A DNA stretch of 46,717 nt from GW2011-AR18 sp038046085 (lineage in GTDB: Archaea; Nanobdellota; Nanobdellia; SCGC-AAA011-G17; GW2011-AR18). Positions 32,404-40,584 of the stretch are shown in pieces. Location of the stretch: NCBI GenBank assembly GCA_038046085.1, contig JBBSWW010000010.1, forward strand, positions 1 through 46,717, read 5' to 3'. How positions within the stretch are numbered: position 1 is the first letter of the stretch; the number at the start of each line of letters is the position of its first letter. Under the pieces are notes generated by a model, which was not told the origin of the DNA, searched no databases, and worked only from the letters and a program-made list of their open reading frames with translations. The position numbers were made by a program, and so were the translations under genes.

Positions 32404-33441
32404 ATGGATTATGCAAAATTAATGACAAAAGTAGCCAAAACAAGAATGGCAAGAGATTTAGGATTTAAAGAGCAGCCACTGCCATGGAAATTATTAGTAG
32501 AGATAACAAAAGTATGCAATAACAAATGTTTAAACTGCAGCATATGGAGCACGCCAAACAAACAATTCATGACATTACAAAATTATGAACAATTATTCAA
32601 AGACAACAAAAATTTAATGTGGCTAAGCATAACAGGAGGAGAGCCATTTACAAGAATGGATATAGATGATATAGTAAAACTAGCAGTAAAACATTGCCCT
32701 GATCTAAGATACTTAAGCATACCAACAAATGGATTCTGGACAGAACAGATAGTAAAAAAGACAAAAGAATTAATTGCAACAGGATTAGATGTACATATAA
32801 CAATAAGCCTAGACGGGCCAAAAGATGTACATAACCTAATAAGAGGAACAAAAGATGGTTATGAAAGAGCAGTAAAAACATTCAATGCATTAAAAGAGAT
32901 AGGAGTAGATGTAAGATATCAGGCAACAGTACACAAAGAAAACTTCCCAATATTCAAAAAATTCTATGAAGATTATAAAAAAGATATAGGAGTACTAACA
33001 TTTACACAAACAAGTGAAACATATTATAGCAATGATGAAAAAGTAAAACCCTTAGAAGGAGAAGAAGTAGCCTCATTATTTGATTATTTAGGAGATAATT
33101 TTGAATTAAGAAAAAAACATGATATATTCGAAAAAATGCACCTAAGAATAGCATCAAAATATTTAAGAAAAAAAGACATGATGCTACCATGCACAGCAGG
33201 ATTCAGTTCAATGTACATATCAACAGAAGGAGAGGTATATCCGTGCTTCTCAATGAAGTCATGGGGAAATTTAAAAGAAAAAAATTTTAATGAAATATGG
33301 AATAATGAAACAGCAAAAGAGGAAAGAGCAAAAATCAAGAAAAAACAATGCCCAAAATGCTGGATCAATTGCTTTAGTTTCCAAGACATGATAACATACC
33401 CAGAAAAAGCAATAGCAAAAGCATTTGTAGGAAAGAACTAA
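32404..33441 (+). CDS. Radical SAM/SPASM-domain enzyme
   Basis: A 345-residue radical SAM protein with C38, C42 and C45 (VCNNKCLNC), then SITGGEPFTRMD, the usual GGEP motif, and SIPTNGFW. The C-terminal SPASM-type domain has cysteines in LPCTAGF, VYPCFSM and KQCPKCWINC, which would hold extra iron-sulphur clusters. Such enzymes modify peptides, sugars or lipids. No small precursor peptide gene is visible nearby, so a glycan or lipid substrate seems more likely. It follows the B12-type radical SAM gene by 43 bases. Its stop codon directly abuts the stop of the convergent methyltransferase. Confidence 0.8.
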   Translation: MDYAKLMTKVAKTRMARDLGFKEQPLPWKLLVEITKVCNNKCLNCSIWSTPNKQFMTLQNYEQLFKDNKNLMWLSITGGEPFTRMDIDDIVKLAVKHCPDLRYLSIPTNGFWTEQIVKKTKELIATGLDVHITISLDGPKDVHNLIRGTKDGYERAVKTFNALKEIGVDVRYQATVHKENFPIFKKFYEDYKKDIGVLTFTQTSETYYSNDEKVKPLEGEEVASLFDYLGDNFELRKKHDIFEKMHLRIASKYLRKKDMMLPCTAGFSSMYISTEGEVYPCFSMKSWGNLKEKNFNEIWNNETAKEERAKIKKKQCPKCWINCFSFQDMITYPEKAIAKAFVGKN

Positions 33442-34137
33442 TTATTTTTCAGCCATGACTATTAAATCTAGACCAATAGGAATGATCATCTTATTCTCAA
33501 AAGCAATAAACCATTTATCCAATAAATAATTTAATAATCTATTATTAAGACCATCAGTAGAGACAGGAACTTTTCCTGTAATTTTAGTAAGCATCAATAT
33601 TGGAATACCTAAAACATCCCAGTTCTTAAAAAACTTAATATTAAAACCAACAGAAATAATCTTAGAACCTAAATCTTTCCTACTATATCTACGATAATGT
33701 CCAACAGACTTATCAAAATTAGAATACAAAGAAGGATAGGCTGATGTTAATAATATCATACGACCTTTAGGTTTAAGCATTGAATAAATATCCCTCAATA
33801 ACTTAACATCATCATCAATATGTTCAATAAAACCACTAATAATAATATTATCAAACTTGCCAACAATCTTTTTAGAAGGAAAATAATCATTAAAAAACTT
33901 AATATTAACATTTTCTTTTTTTGCTTTAATTTTAGCAATATCATGATATTTCTTAGAAGCATCAATATAAGTAACATCCATACCTAACTTAGCTAATTTA
34001 ATAGGAAAAGAACCAGTGCCAGCACCAATATCCAATACAGAACCTTTCTTAACTAATTTAATTAAAATGCGATCTTTATTCTTATGCCAGAAATCATCTT
34101 CCTGAAGCTTCCATAAATAATCTTGATCATTAATCAT
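33442..34137 (-). CDS. Class I SAM-dependent methyltransferase
   Basis: A 231-residue enzyme. VLDIGAGTGSFPIKLAKLG (about 35-53) is SAM motif I and VTYIDASK the acidic motif II. FDNIIISGFIEHIDDDVKLL and MLKPKGRMILLTSA are the later motifs of the UbiE/type-11/12 group. The segment HYRRYSRKDL is common in methyltransferases of polysaccharide clusters. The start overlaps the stop of the upstream acetyltransferase gene as ATGA. The two stops at 33441/33442 are back to back, with no spacer between the convergent genes. Confidence 0.8.
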   Translation of the reverse strand: MINDQDYLWKLQEDDFWHKNKDRILIKLVKKGSVLDIGAGTGSFPIKLAKLGMDVTYIDASKKYHDIAKIKAKKENVNIKFFNDYFPSKKIVGKFDNIIISGFIEHIDDDVKLLRDIYSMLKPKGRMILLTSAYPSLYSNFDKSVGHYRRYSRKDLGSKIISVGFNIKFFKNWDVLGIPILMLTKITGKVPVSTDGLNNRLLNYLLDKWFIAFENKMIIPIGLDLIVMAEK

Positions 34138-34760
34138 CTAAACCTTCCTAAAATAACAGCACCTTTGCCATCAGCATAAAAAGGTTTTATAGAACCTAAA
34201 TGAGTGTAACCAGCTTTTTTATTTATATGGATCATAGGATTATCTTCAACGCATGTTGAGAAAATAGGCCTATTAAAACTTCTATTGATAAAATAATTCA
34301 AACGTTTGGCAATTCCTTTTCTTCTATGTTCTGGAGAGACAACTGTCACATACTTTATCAAAGCTTCATCAAGAGAGATAAGAGTACCAGCAAGATACAC
34401 CCTATCTGAGAATTCAATAACAGGATCAGTATTATCAGACTTTAGAGAGGGAGATCTATCTTCATAATCTGTCTTTAAATAAGAGTTCATCTTATCACGA
34501 TCACAACTTAAAAAAGCTTCCAAAAGATCATATTGATCTTCACCAAGATGACCAACAATACTAAAACCAAGAACTTTACCATCATCCATATAAGCAAAAG
34601 TCCTTAATGACCTAGTATTATCTATATAACTATCAATTATAGATTCACGAGTAAGAGGATCTGCCATCTCAATAGAATCAACATACAACTTACGGACTTG
34701 ATCTCTTACAGCAGGATGTATAAGATGATCAGTGATATCTGTAATATTCCTATCAGCCAT
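34134..34760 (-). CDS. GNAT-family N-acetyltransferase
   Basis: About 208 residues. The acetyl-CoA-binding motif A reads YVTVVSPEHRRKGIAKRLNYF, with the R-R-x-G-x-A turn. DNPMIHINKKAGYTHLG is the typical C-terminal motif B (N-x-x-x-x-x-x-x-x-GY). The N-terminal half includes VLGFSIVGHLGED. I chose ATG 34760 (MADRNITD), because minus-strand promoter sequence places the transcription start there; the longer frame uses a non-ATG start 7 codons upstream. It is followed by the methyltransferase with a 4-base overlap. The substrate is unknown. Confidence 0.75.
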   Translation of the reverse strand: MADRNITDITDHLIHPAVRDQVRKLYVDSIEMADPLTRESIIDSYIDNTRSLRTFAYMDDGKVLGFSIVGHLGEDQYDLLEAFLSCDRDKMNSYLKTDYEDRSPSLKSDNTDPVIEFSDRVYLAGTLISLDEALIKYVTVVSPEHRRKGIAKRLNYFINRSFNRPIFSTCVEDNPMIHINKKAGYTHLGSIKPFYADGKGAVILGRFR

Positions 34761-34850
34761 GAAATATGGATAAAGAAACAAGTTTTTAAAGATTTACTTA
34801 TTTTAAATTTTATATTCAACAACAAAAAAAGATATGTAAAACTTATTGAT

Positions 34851-35618
34851 TTATATTTTTCCTTGAAGTAAATTTTCTAAACTAACTCCAATTTTTTTCG
34901 CGACTAATTGTGGCTTCACCACTTCCCCGACAAGACAACCAACGTGGAAGACAAGATTGCAGTCGCCAAAAGCGCCAGACCTATTGCTGTCGCCAACACT
35001 ACTGACGCACACAAAATGCAACCCTTTGCTTGAAGGTAATACTATTCCCATTGTATTTTTTTCAAATTTATAACCTGTTCTTTCTTCAACATCAGTTATG
35101 TAATCTTTTGCTAATTGAACGTCTCCTTCTGCTGCACTTTCTTCCCAAAACTGTCTTCTTAGACTTGCTAAATCGTAAGGGTTATTTCTTAAAGCATTTG
35201 CTTGCTCAGGTGTTAATACAAATCCCATGCTTTCAGAATATTGATCTCTACTAATAGATAAATTTCTATTTTTTAATTCAGTATTCGGATTTAGTTTGTA
35301 AATTAATGGATTTTCTGAAGAAAATTTTACTGCATCACTGTCAGGGTCTGGAATTACTGCTGTGCTTGTATCTACATAAAAACTTCTATGCTTTTCAGCA
35401 TCTGCTGTTTCTACTCTTCCTAGACGAGTTTCCATGAATCTTTTAGGAGATATTGGAAGTCTTGTATGATCAGTCCTTATAGAAGCTCCGTATTCTCTTC
35501 CAGTTATTAATCTATACATTTGAACATGATTTGGACCTTCAAATGTTCTGAAAACTTTTACATCATAAGGCTTTGATGCTTCAGGCGTAAAACTTACTGT
35601 TAATCTTGATTGTGACAT
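34851..35618 (-). CDS. Unrecognised 255-residue protein under the repeated promoter
   Basis: I do not recognise this protein. It starts MSQSRLTVSFTPEASKP, has a mixed alpha/beta centre, and ends with a segment containing HFVCVSSVGDSNRSGAFGD and NLVFHVGCLVGEVV. It is soluble by appearance, with three cysteines in the last 60 residues. The last third is clearly richer in G and C (about 34905-35025) than the surroundings. The start at 35618 follows copy B of the 66-bp promoter element that also precedes the partial gene at the window's left edge. The shared promoter suggests co-regulation of the two genes. Confidence 0.6.
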   Translation of the reverse strand: MSQSRLTVSFTPEASKPYDVKVFRTFEGPNHVQMYRLITGREYGASIRTDHTRLPISPKRFMETRLGRVETADAEKHRSFYVDTSTAVIPDPDSDAVKFSSENPLIYKLNPNTELKNRNLSISRDQYSESMGFVLTPEQANALRNNPYDLASLRRQFWEESAAEGDVQLAKDYITDVEERTGYKFEKNTMGIVLPSSKGLHFVCVSSVGDSNRSGAFGDCNLVFHVGCLVGEVVKPQLVAKKIGVSLENLLQGKI

Positions 35619-35620
35619 GT

Positions 35621-35686
35621 TACTTCAAAAATATATAATAAATTGAAGTTTATAAAACTTTCGATACTTTTACTATTACAGAGTAG
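35621..35686 (-). promoter_or_regulatory. Promoter element, copy B of the 66-bp repeat
   Basis: On the minus strand this holds ACTAC...TAGT, the BRE-like TATCGAAAG, TATA box TTTATAAA (35649-35656), an AT-rich spacer and GAAGTA. The ATG at 35618 follows. It aligns without gaps to 72-137, with the TATA boxes at the same offset. Its far end overlaps the last codons of the upstream methyltransferase gene. Confidence 0.65.
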
Positions 35687-36323
35687 TAGATAAACTTAAA
35701 TTCTTCACAGCAACCAAAACATTCGTCAAAACATTAGCCTTAACATCATTAATTATCTTAAAACCATTATTTTCCATCAAAGAACTAATCTTATTATTAC
35801 TAAATAAATGAATATTAACAGGTTTACTTAATTTAAGTTTACCATAAGGAATGAAATACAGACCAGATAGGTGATATAATTTGTAAAGTATACCAAAGAA
35901 ATTATTCCTAGGATAGACCAATACAATAATACCATTTTTCTTCAATGATTTAGAGAAACAACTAATAGCTTTAGAAGGATTTTTAGTAAATTCAAGAGCA
36001 CCAGCACACAATATCTTATTAAATTGTTTATCAAATGAAATATTTTCTATATCACCAATAAAACCATTCAAGCCCTTAGAATTATAAACAGAGATAGCAG
36101 TCTGAGAAGAATCTATACCAATAACAGAAGCACCTTTAGATCTTGAGTATAAAGAATAAAAACCAGTACCACAACCAGCATCTAAAATAACATCATTCTT
36201 CTTAGGATTCAAGAATTCTAAAACCAGTTTACGTTCCTTATTAACATGCTTTCCAAGAAATCCAGAAGACCTGGAACTATCATAATCTGAAGAAACATCC
36301 TGAAAATTCTTTTTATTAACCAT
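35676..36323 (-). CDS. Class I SAM-dependent methyltransferase
   Basis: A 215-residue enzyme. VILDAGCGTGFYSLYSRSKG (about 44-63) is SAM motif I and VIGIDSSQ motif II. FNKILCAGALEFTKNP and LKKNGIIVLVYPRNN are the later motifs of the type-11 group. RKLVLEFLNP precedes motif I, as in UbiE-like proteins. Its stop lies inside the repeated promoter element of the downstream gene, so readthrough into 34851-35618 is possible. It diverges from the GT2 gene at 36382. Confidence 0.8.
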   Translation of the reverse strand: MVNKKNFQDVSSDYDSSRSSGFLGKHVNKERKLVLEFLNPKKNDVILDAGCGTGFYSLYSRSKGASVIGIDSSQTAISVYNSKGLNGFIGDIENISFDKQFNKILCAGALEFTKNPSKAISCFSKSLKKNGIIVLVYPRNNFFGILYKLYHLSGLYFIPYGKLKLSKPVNIHLFSNNKISSLMENNGFKIINDVKANVLTNVLVAVKNLSLSTTL

Positions 36324-36381
36324 GATAATACAAGATATATGATTTAGAAACTTTTATATTGTTTGTTTTTTGCAGAAAAAT

Positions 36382-37131
36382 ATGCCTCAAAAGCTAAAAT
36401 ATTCAATAGTAATACCTGCATATAATGAAGAGAGAGTAATAGGAAGCACAATAGACAAAACAGTAGAATTCTTCAGGAAACAGAAAGGAACATTCGAGAT
36501 AATAATAGCAAATGACGGAAGCAAGGATGAGACATCAAAAATAGTATTAGAAAAGATAAAAAAGTACAAAGAACTTAGACTTTATAGCAATGAAGTAAAC
36601 CAGGGAAGGGGAGCAGTATTATCAAATGCTTTTAGAAATGCTAAAGGAGAGATATTAGTGTATATAGATGCTGATCTTGCTATTGATATTAATTTATTCC
36701 CAAGACTGATAAATGCAATAGAAGAAAAAAATGTAGATATAGCAATAGGATCAAAACATCTCAAAGAATCAGAAGTAGAATATCCAAAAATAAGAAGATT
36801 ATTCAGCAAAGCATATTTCATGTGTGCAAAACTATTACTAGGAACAAGCGTAAAAGATTATCAATGTGGATTCAAAGCATTCAAAAGAGATGTATTATTA
36901 AAGATATTACCATATGTACACAGCAAAGGATGGACATGGGACACAGAAACAATAGTAAAATCAATATGGGCAGGATACAAAGTAGCTGAATTACCAGCAA
37001 AAGTAGTAAATGTATATGGAAGAGAGAGTAAAGTAAATTTATTAAAAGATGTGAAGACAATGGGAAAAGGACTGTTAAGATTAAGAAGAGAGAAAAAAGA
37101 GTTCTTGAAGAACTTTTATTCCAAAACATAA
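36382..37131 (+). CDS. Polyprenyl-phosphate glycosyltransferase (GT2, DPM1/Alg5-like), paralogue 1
   Basis: About 249 residues. YSIVIPAYNEERVI, IANDGSKDETS, NQGRGAVLSNAF and YIDADLAIDINLF (D-x-D) are the GT2 motifs. DYQCGFKAFKRDVL and SKGWTWDTETI are hallmarks of dolichyl-phosphate glucosyl/mannosyl synthases. I chose ATG 36382, since an in-frame TTG 4 codons upstream is less likely. It is clearly paralogous to the minus-strand enzyme at 40574-41299, with the same motifs at the same spacing and about the same length. Its product would be a polyprenyl-phosphate sugar used by GT-C enzymes. It overlaps the convergent GT-C gene by 16 bases. Confidence 0.85.
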   Translation: MPQKLKYSIVIPAYNEERVIGSTIDKTVEFFRKQKGTFEIIIANDGSKDETSKIVLEKIKKYKELRLYSNEVNQGRGAVLSNAFRNAKGEILVYIDADLAIDINLFPRLINAIEEKNVDIAIGSKHLKESEVEYPKIRRLFSKAYFMCAKLLLGTSVKDYQCGFKAFKRDVLLKILPYVHSKGWTWDTETIVKSIWAGYKVAELPAKVVNVYGRESKVNLLKDVKTMGKGLLRLRREKKEFLKNFYSKT

Positions 37132-38615
37132 AAACAAGTTTCTTCTTTAGTAAATTTCTCTTTCAAACCACAATCCTTTAACTGATTACAATACTGCTTA
37201 TCTGAAAGAACTTCAGTAGTATTAAAATAAACTAAATTATTCTTGAAAGATTCACAATCATTTCTATATAATGAAGTATATGCATCATCCATTTTTTTAA
37301 TATAAGAATAAGGCTTTTCCTGAGGATACCATCCAGATATAGAATTAATATTCTTAGTAGCAGCAAATGAGTAGAAAGCCTTAGGGAAAGGACCTTTACT
37401 AGCATTAACAAATATAATGAACCTATTATCAACACTATCAAGATAAGAAATAAATTCTTTATCAGAAACTTTATCTGGAACAACAAATAAAGGAGTATGA
37501 ATAATATTAGCAACAATACTCAATAATGATACTAAAACAAGAGAGTAAAAAATTAATTTCTTCTTATTAACAGTGAAATTACTGATATTAACTTTTAGCA
37601 AAAAGAATATTGCATAAAACAAGATGAAATGAACAATAGGATCAGGATATATCTGATCAAAAATAGGGAAAAATGGTGTAACCCTTAAAAAGAAAAGCAA
37701 AGAGAAAATAAATACAGGCAGGAAAAAAATAATATCTTTCCTTGAAGGGTTATTATTCTTGTAATAGAAATAAAATAATACTAAAAAAATAAATGGAACA
37801 ATAATAATAGAAATATTAGTGAACAAACTATTCACTCCAAAATACCAGATCCATTCACCCTGCTTTAATTCAGGAATAGAACTATCACTAAAAATACCAA
37901 GAACAAAAGGAACAAGCCAGAAAGCTGATAATGCCAATCCAATAATTCCAGCGATCACAGTCTTAAATGCCTCTTTAATATTATCTCTTGAAAATAAAAA
38001 ACCAGCCCATGAGATAGCAGCAAGAACACCAATACTTTGATAAGTGATTATAATAAAAGCATAAACAATAGATAAAATATAGAACTTCCAGTCAATCTTC
38101 CTATCAATATAGAAATAAAAAGTGAAAAATAATACAATGAAGAAAACCCAAGACAATAATTCATGAGGTCTACCAAGACGAATAAAATTACCAATAGCTG
38201 ATGCATTAGCAAAAAATAATACAAAGAAAGCAATCCTCTTAGTTATAGATAAGTCAGCCAATCTACCGAACTTATACAAGAATAAAAAACCTAAAACAAA
38301 TATAGATATTATAGAAATATATGTCGCTATCTTAACATCATTAAATAAAAGATATAATGGATATGTAAAAAAATACCAGCCAGGAGGGGAATAAGTAAAA
38401 GTGTTAAAACCATTATACCAATAAGAACAGAGATTATGGAAACCGCAGACTTTAAGGAAATGAAGCTGAGCCATATAAGCACTAAGATCATTATGGAAAT
38501 CTAAAGGGAAATAGAATAATAATTTAGATTTGTCAATAAACCAGTAAAAAAAATTAATGAAAAGTATGAGAATAGGTATTATAAACCATTTATCAGGAAT
38601 TGACTTATTTTCCAT
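37116..38615 (-). CDS. GT-C-like membrane protein
   Basis: A 499-residue protein with about 12 hydrophobic helices and a small soluble C-terminal domain (about 395-499). The first outer loop carries FPLDFHNDLSAYMAQLHFL, then YWYNGFNTFTYSPPGWYFFTY. This is a D-H/N-D type loop like the large protein at 28907, so it probably belongs to the same GT-C-like family. The C-terminal domain has four cysteines (NDCESF, KQYCNQLKDCGL, EETCFYVLE) that could form disulphides outside the cell. The sugar and acceptor are unknown. It lies 30 bases downstream of the RelE-like gene. Confidence 0.65.
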   Translation of the reverse strand: MENKSIPDKWFIIPILILFINFFYWFIDKSKLLFYFPLDFHNDLSAYMAQLHFLKVCGFHNLCSYWYNGFNTFTYSPPGWYFFTYPLYLLFNDVKIATYISIISIFVLGFLFLYKFGRLADLSITKRIAFFVLFFANASAIGNFIRLGRPHELLSWVFFIVLFFTFYFYIDRKIDWKFYILSIVYAFIIITYQSIGVLAAISWAGFLFSRDNIKEAFKTVIAGIIGLALSAFWLVPFVLGIFSDSSIPELKQGEWIWYFGVNSLFTNISIIIVPFIFLVLFYFYYKNNNPSRKDIIFFLPVFIFSLLFFLRVTPFFPIFDQIYPDPIVHFILFYAIFFLLKVNISNFTVNKKKLIFYSLVLVSLLSIVANIIHTPLFVVPDKVSDKEFISYLDSVDNRFIIFVNASKGPFPKAFYSFAATKNINSISGWYPQEKPYSYIKKMDDAYTSLYRNDCESFKNNLVYFNTTEVLSDKQYCNQLKDCGLKEKFTKEETCFYVLE

Positions 38616-38645
38616 AATATCATTGTTAATGTATAGTTATTAAAT

Positions 38646-39005
38646 TTATTTATTCCTATAACCAAACTTTTTATTATATTTATCGTGATCAACTAAGTCT
38701 AAAATAAAACATACAATCTTTATATTATTCCCGTCAATAGTATAAAGCATACGATAAAAACCAATTAATTCAACCCTCCAGAGGTTATCAACACTATATT
38801 CTTTAGGAATGATTATTTTCTTAATCTGATTACCGTAAAATGGATTTAATTTAATAAAGTCTATTTTAGTTTTTATAGATTTTAATAATTGCATCTCATC
38901 ACTATTATTTTTACCATCTATTTTTTGCTTATTAACAACTTCATTTAACTTATTATAAATTTCTAGAGCTTCACCAATAAATGTTATTTCAACTAATCTA
39001 TCCAT
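38646..39005 (-). CDS. RelE/ParE-like toxin
   Basis: A 119-residue protein of the RelE superfamily, whose members cut mRNA on the ribosome or poison gyrase. The C-terminal half shows the family core: NLWRVELIGFYRMLYTIDG, ICFILDL-type strand (VCFILDLVDHD) and DKYNKKFGYRNK. The basic R, Y and K residues would form the active site. A helical N-terminal part (about 1-60) precedes it, as in archaeal RelE. The usual small antitoxin is missing upstream. Instead a winged-helix gene lies 74 bases upstream on the same strand. The toxin also appears to have a TATA box of its own (GGTTTTTTAAAATTCG on the minus strand). Confidence 0.75.
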   Translation of the reverse strand: MDRLVEITFIGEALEIYNKLNEVVNKQKIDGKNNSDEMQLLKSIKTKIDFIKLNPFYGNQIKKIIIPKEYSVDNLWRVELIGFYRMLYTIDGNNIKIVCFILDLVDHDKYNKKFGYRNK

Positions 39006-39079
39006 TTATACATATGATAAACGAATTTTAAAAAACCTATCTAAGAAAAAGCTGAAAATCTTACAAGATTTATAGAATA

Positions 39080-39358
39080 TTATACAGTTAAACCCTGCTT
39101 TTGCAATCTCTCAAGTTCTTCAGTAGGAGTATAAACCCATAAAACACCTTTAGTACCAATCAATATTTTTCCGCTATTTTGAAGATAATCAAGGACTTGA
39201 AGCAATGTTTTATGCATTATTTTTTTAGGAAGCTTTCTTTTAATTTGAGCAATAGTTAGTAAATCTTTATCCCTTTCAAGAACTTTTTCAACCATCATTA
39301 TAGTCTTCAAAGTAGGAGAATGATCCTTGCTTTGTTTTTTTACTTGAATTTGAGACAT
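39080..39358 (-). CDS. Small winged-helix protein, possible regulator of the RelE-like toxin
   Basis: A protein of 92 residues from ATG 39358 (an upstream in-frame start 7 codons earlier lies inside the promoter palindrome and is rejected). The winged-helix core is MMVEKVLERDKDLLTIAQIK, RKLPKKIMHKTLLQVLDYLQ, then the wing GKILIGTKGVLWVYTP. This fold is common in small archaeal transcription factors. A palindrome, TTGATAT-aaatat-ATATCAA, lies directly upstream of the start and is a probable autoregulatory operator. With the downstream RelE-like gene it may form an unusual toxin-antitoxin pair. Confidence 0.65.
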   Translation of the reverse strand: MSQIQVKKQSKDHSPTLKTIMMVEKVLERDKDLLTIAQIKRKLPKKIMHKTLLQVLDYLQNSGKILIGTKGVLWVYTPTEELERLQKQGLTV

Positions 39359-39359
39359 T

Positions 39360-39379
39360 TTGATATAAATATATATCAA
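39360..39379. promoter_or_regulatory. Operator palindrome at the winged-helix gene start
   Basis: TTGATAT (39360-39366), spacer aaatat and ATATCAA (39373-39379) form an exact 7-bp inverted repeat that ends 2 bases before the ATG. The minus-strand TATA box TTTATATATAAG lies upstream, so the palindrome covers the predicted transcription start. Confidence 0.55.
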
Positions 39380-39450
39380 TTAGGTATAAACTTATATATA
39401 AAATTATTGTTTAATAAGATTTAAAATAGAGACTAACACCCTATAAGATT

Positions 39451-40266
39451 ATGAAAAGCCTATTATTAACATTTGATCTAGAAGAATTTGTATGTCCTGC
39501 AGAGAGAAAATTAGAAATACCAAAAGAAAGATTATTTGAGGTAAGCAGAGAAGGATTAAAAAATATAATAAAGATATTAGAAAATAATAACATCAGAGCT
39601 ACATTCTTCACAACATACGAATTTGCAAATAAGAATAAAGATTTGATAAGAACATTAGTGAAAAAAGGAAATGAGATCTCAATGCATGGATATGAGCATA
39701 ATACATCATTAAATAAGATGAAAAGTGAAGATGTAATAAAAGAATTAAGAAAAGCGAAAATGGGAATAGAAAAAATAACAGGAAAAAAAGTGAATGGATT
39801 CAGGTCACCACAGATGAAAATATTAAATGAAAAAATATTAAACAATATTGGAATAAAATATGACAGTTCATTACACCCAACATTCATACCAGGAAATTTC
39901 CAGATGTTCAAGACAAGAAGTATACATAAAAGAGGGAATGTAATAGAGATACCAGTATCAGTAACACCAATACTAAGACTTCCTTTTTCATGGGTATGGT
40001 TCAGGAATGCAGGATTATTATATACAAAAATATGCACAAAATTAAACTTAATAGATAAAGATTATGTAAATATATATTTCCATCCATGGGACTTCTATAA
40101 TACAAACACGAGAGAGTTCAAAGGGGTATTATATATCAGTTTAAGGAATGCTGGAGAAAAAACAATAGAACAATTAGATAGGTATGTAATATGGTGTAAA
40201 AAGAACAATCTTGAGGTAACAACAATTTCTGAATATTTGAGCAAAAAAGCACTCATTAAGCCTTAA
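39451..40266 (+). CDS. Polysaccharide deacetylase (NodB-fold)
   Basis: A 271-residue carbohydrate esterase 4-type enzyme. LLLTFDLEEF (4-13) holds the catalytic/metal aspartate D9. RATFFTTYEFA (49-59) is a structural motif. ISMHGYEHN (77-85) gives the metal-binding H79 and H83, and GFRSPQMKIL the arginine-containing motif 3. YFHPWDFYN is the late histidine motif. It is closest to the DUF3473-like polysaccharide deacetylases encoded in archaeal and bacterial exopolysaccharide clusters. It has no signal peptide, so it may act on cytoplasmic lipid-linked sugars. It likely removes acetyl groups from HexNAc. Confidence 0.85.
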   Translation: MKSLLLTFDLEEFVCPAERKLEIPKERLFEVSREGLKNIIKILENNNIRATFFTTYEFANKNKDLIRTLVKKGNEISMHGYEHNTSLNKMKSEDVIKELRKAKMGIEKITGKKVNGFRSPQMKILNEKILNNIGIKYDSSLHPTFIPGNFQMFKTRSIHKRGNVIEIPVSVTPILRLPFSWVWFRNAGLLYTKICTKLNLIDKDYVNIYFHPWDFYNTNTREFKGVLYISLRNAGEKTIEQLDRYVIWCKKNNLEVTTISEYLSKKALIKP

Positions 40267-40330
40267 AATGGCATTTTATGTACACTATTTATAAAGCTTA
40301 GTATATAAAATTTATATCATCACACCGTAG

Positions 40331-40353
40331 TTTCCGATGGAAAGTATATAAAG
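40331..40353 (+). promoter_or_regulatory. Promoter with hairpin next to TATA box
   Basis: TTTCC-gat-GGAAA (40331-40343) is a perfect short inverted repeat whose right arm doubles as the BRE (GGAAAG) of the TATA box gTATATAAAG (40344-40353). The DUF167 gene starts at 40375. Confidence 0.45.
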
Positions 40354-40374
40354 GAAATACCTCAAAATAAGGCT

Positions 40375-40584
40375 ATGTTAATAGAGGTGAAGGTAAAAAT
40401 AGGCAAAGAGAACAAGATAATTAGTATAGAAAACAATACATATACAGTAATGATAAAAGCAAAACCTGTTGATGGAGAGGCAAATAAAGAGCTATTAAAA
40501 TTCCTAAAAAAACAGCTAGGAAAAGAACTTATAATAAAAAGAGGATATACAAGCAGGAATAAAATATTAGAGATTATTTCCTGA
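40375..40584 (+). CDS. DUF167/YggU-family protein
   Basis: A 69-residue protein of the widespread DUF167 (YggU) family. The signature KAKPVDGEANKELLKFL (29-45) and the later ELIIKRGYTSRNKILEI (51-67) are diagnostic. The fold is a small alpha/beta sandwich of unknown biochemical role, conserved in bacteria, archaea and eukaryotes. The N-terminus (MLIEVKVKIGKEN) is short compared with bacterial relatives. A BRE/TATA promoter lies 22-31 bases upstream. Its end overlaps the convergent GT2 gene by 11 bases. Confidence 0.85.
   Translation: MLIEVKVKIGKENKIISIENNTYTVMIKAKPVDGEANKELLKFLKKQLGKELIIKRGYTSRNKILEIIS

Noticed and set aside
32404..33441. A RiPP (modified peptide) maturase cluster
   Set aside because: The SPASM domain fits, but no small precursor gene, leader-peptide recognition domain or peptidase lies nearby.
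39441..40037. A 198-codon minus-strand frame opposite the polysaccharide deacetylase
   Set aside because: The deacetylase motifs (TFDLEEF, SMHGYEHN) establish the plus-strand gene; the antisense frame is a composition artefact.
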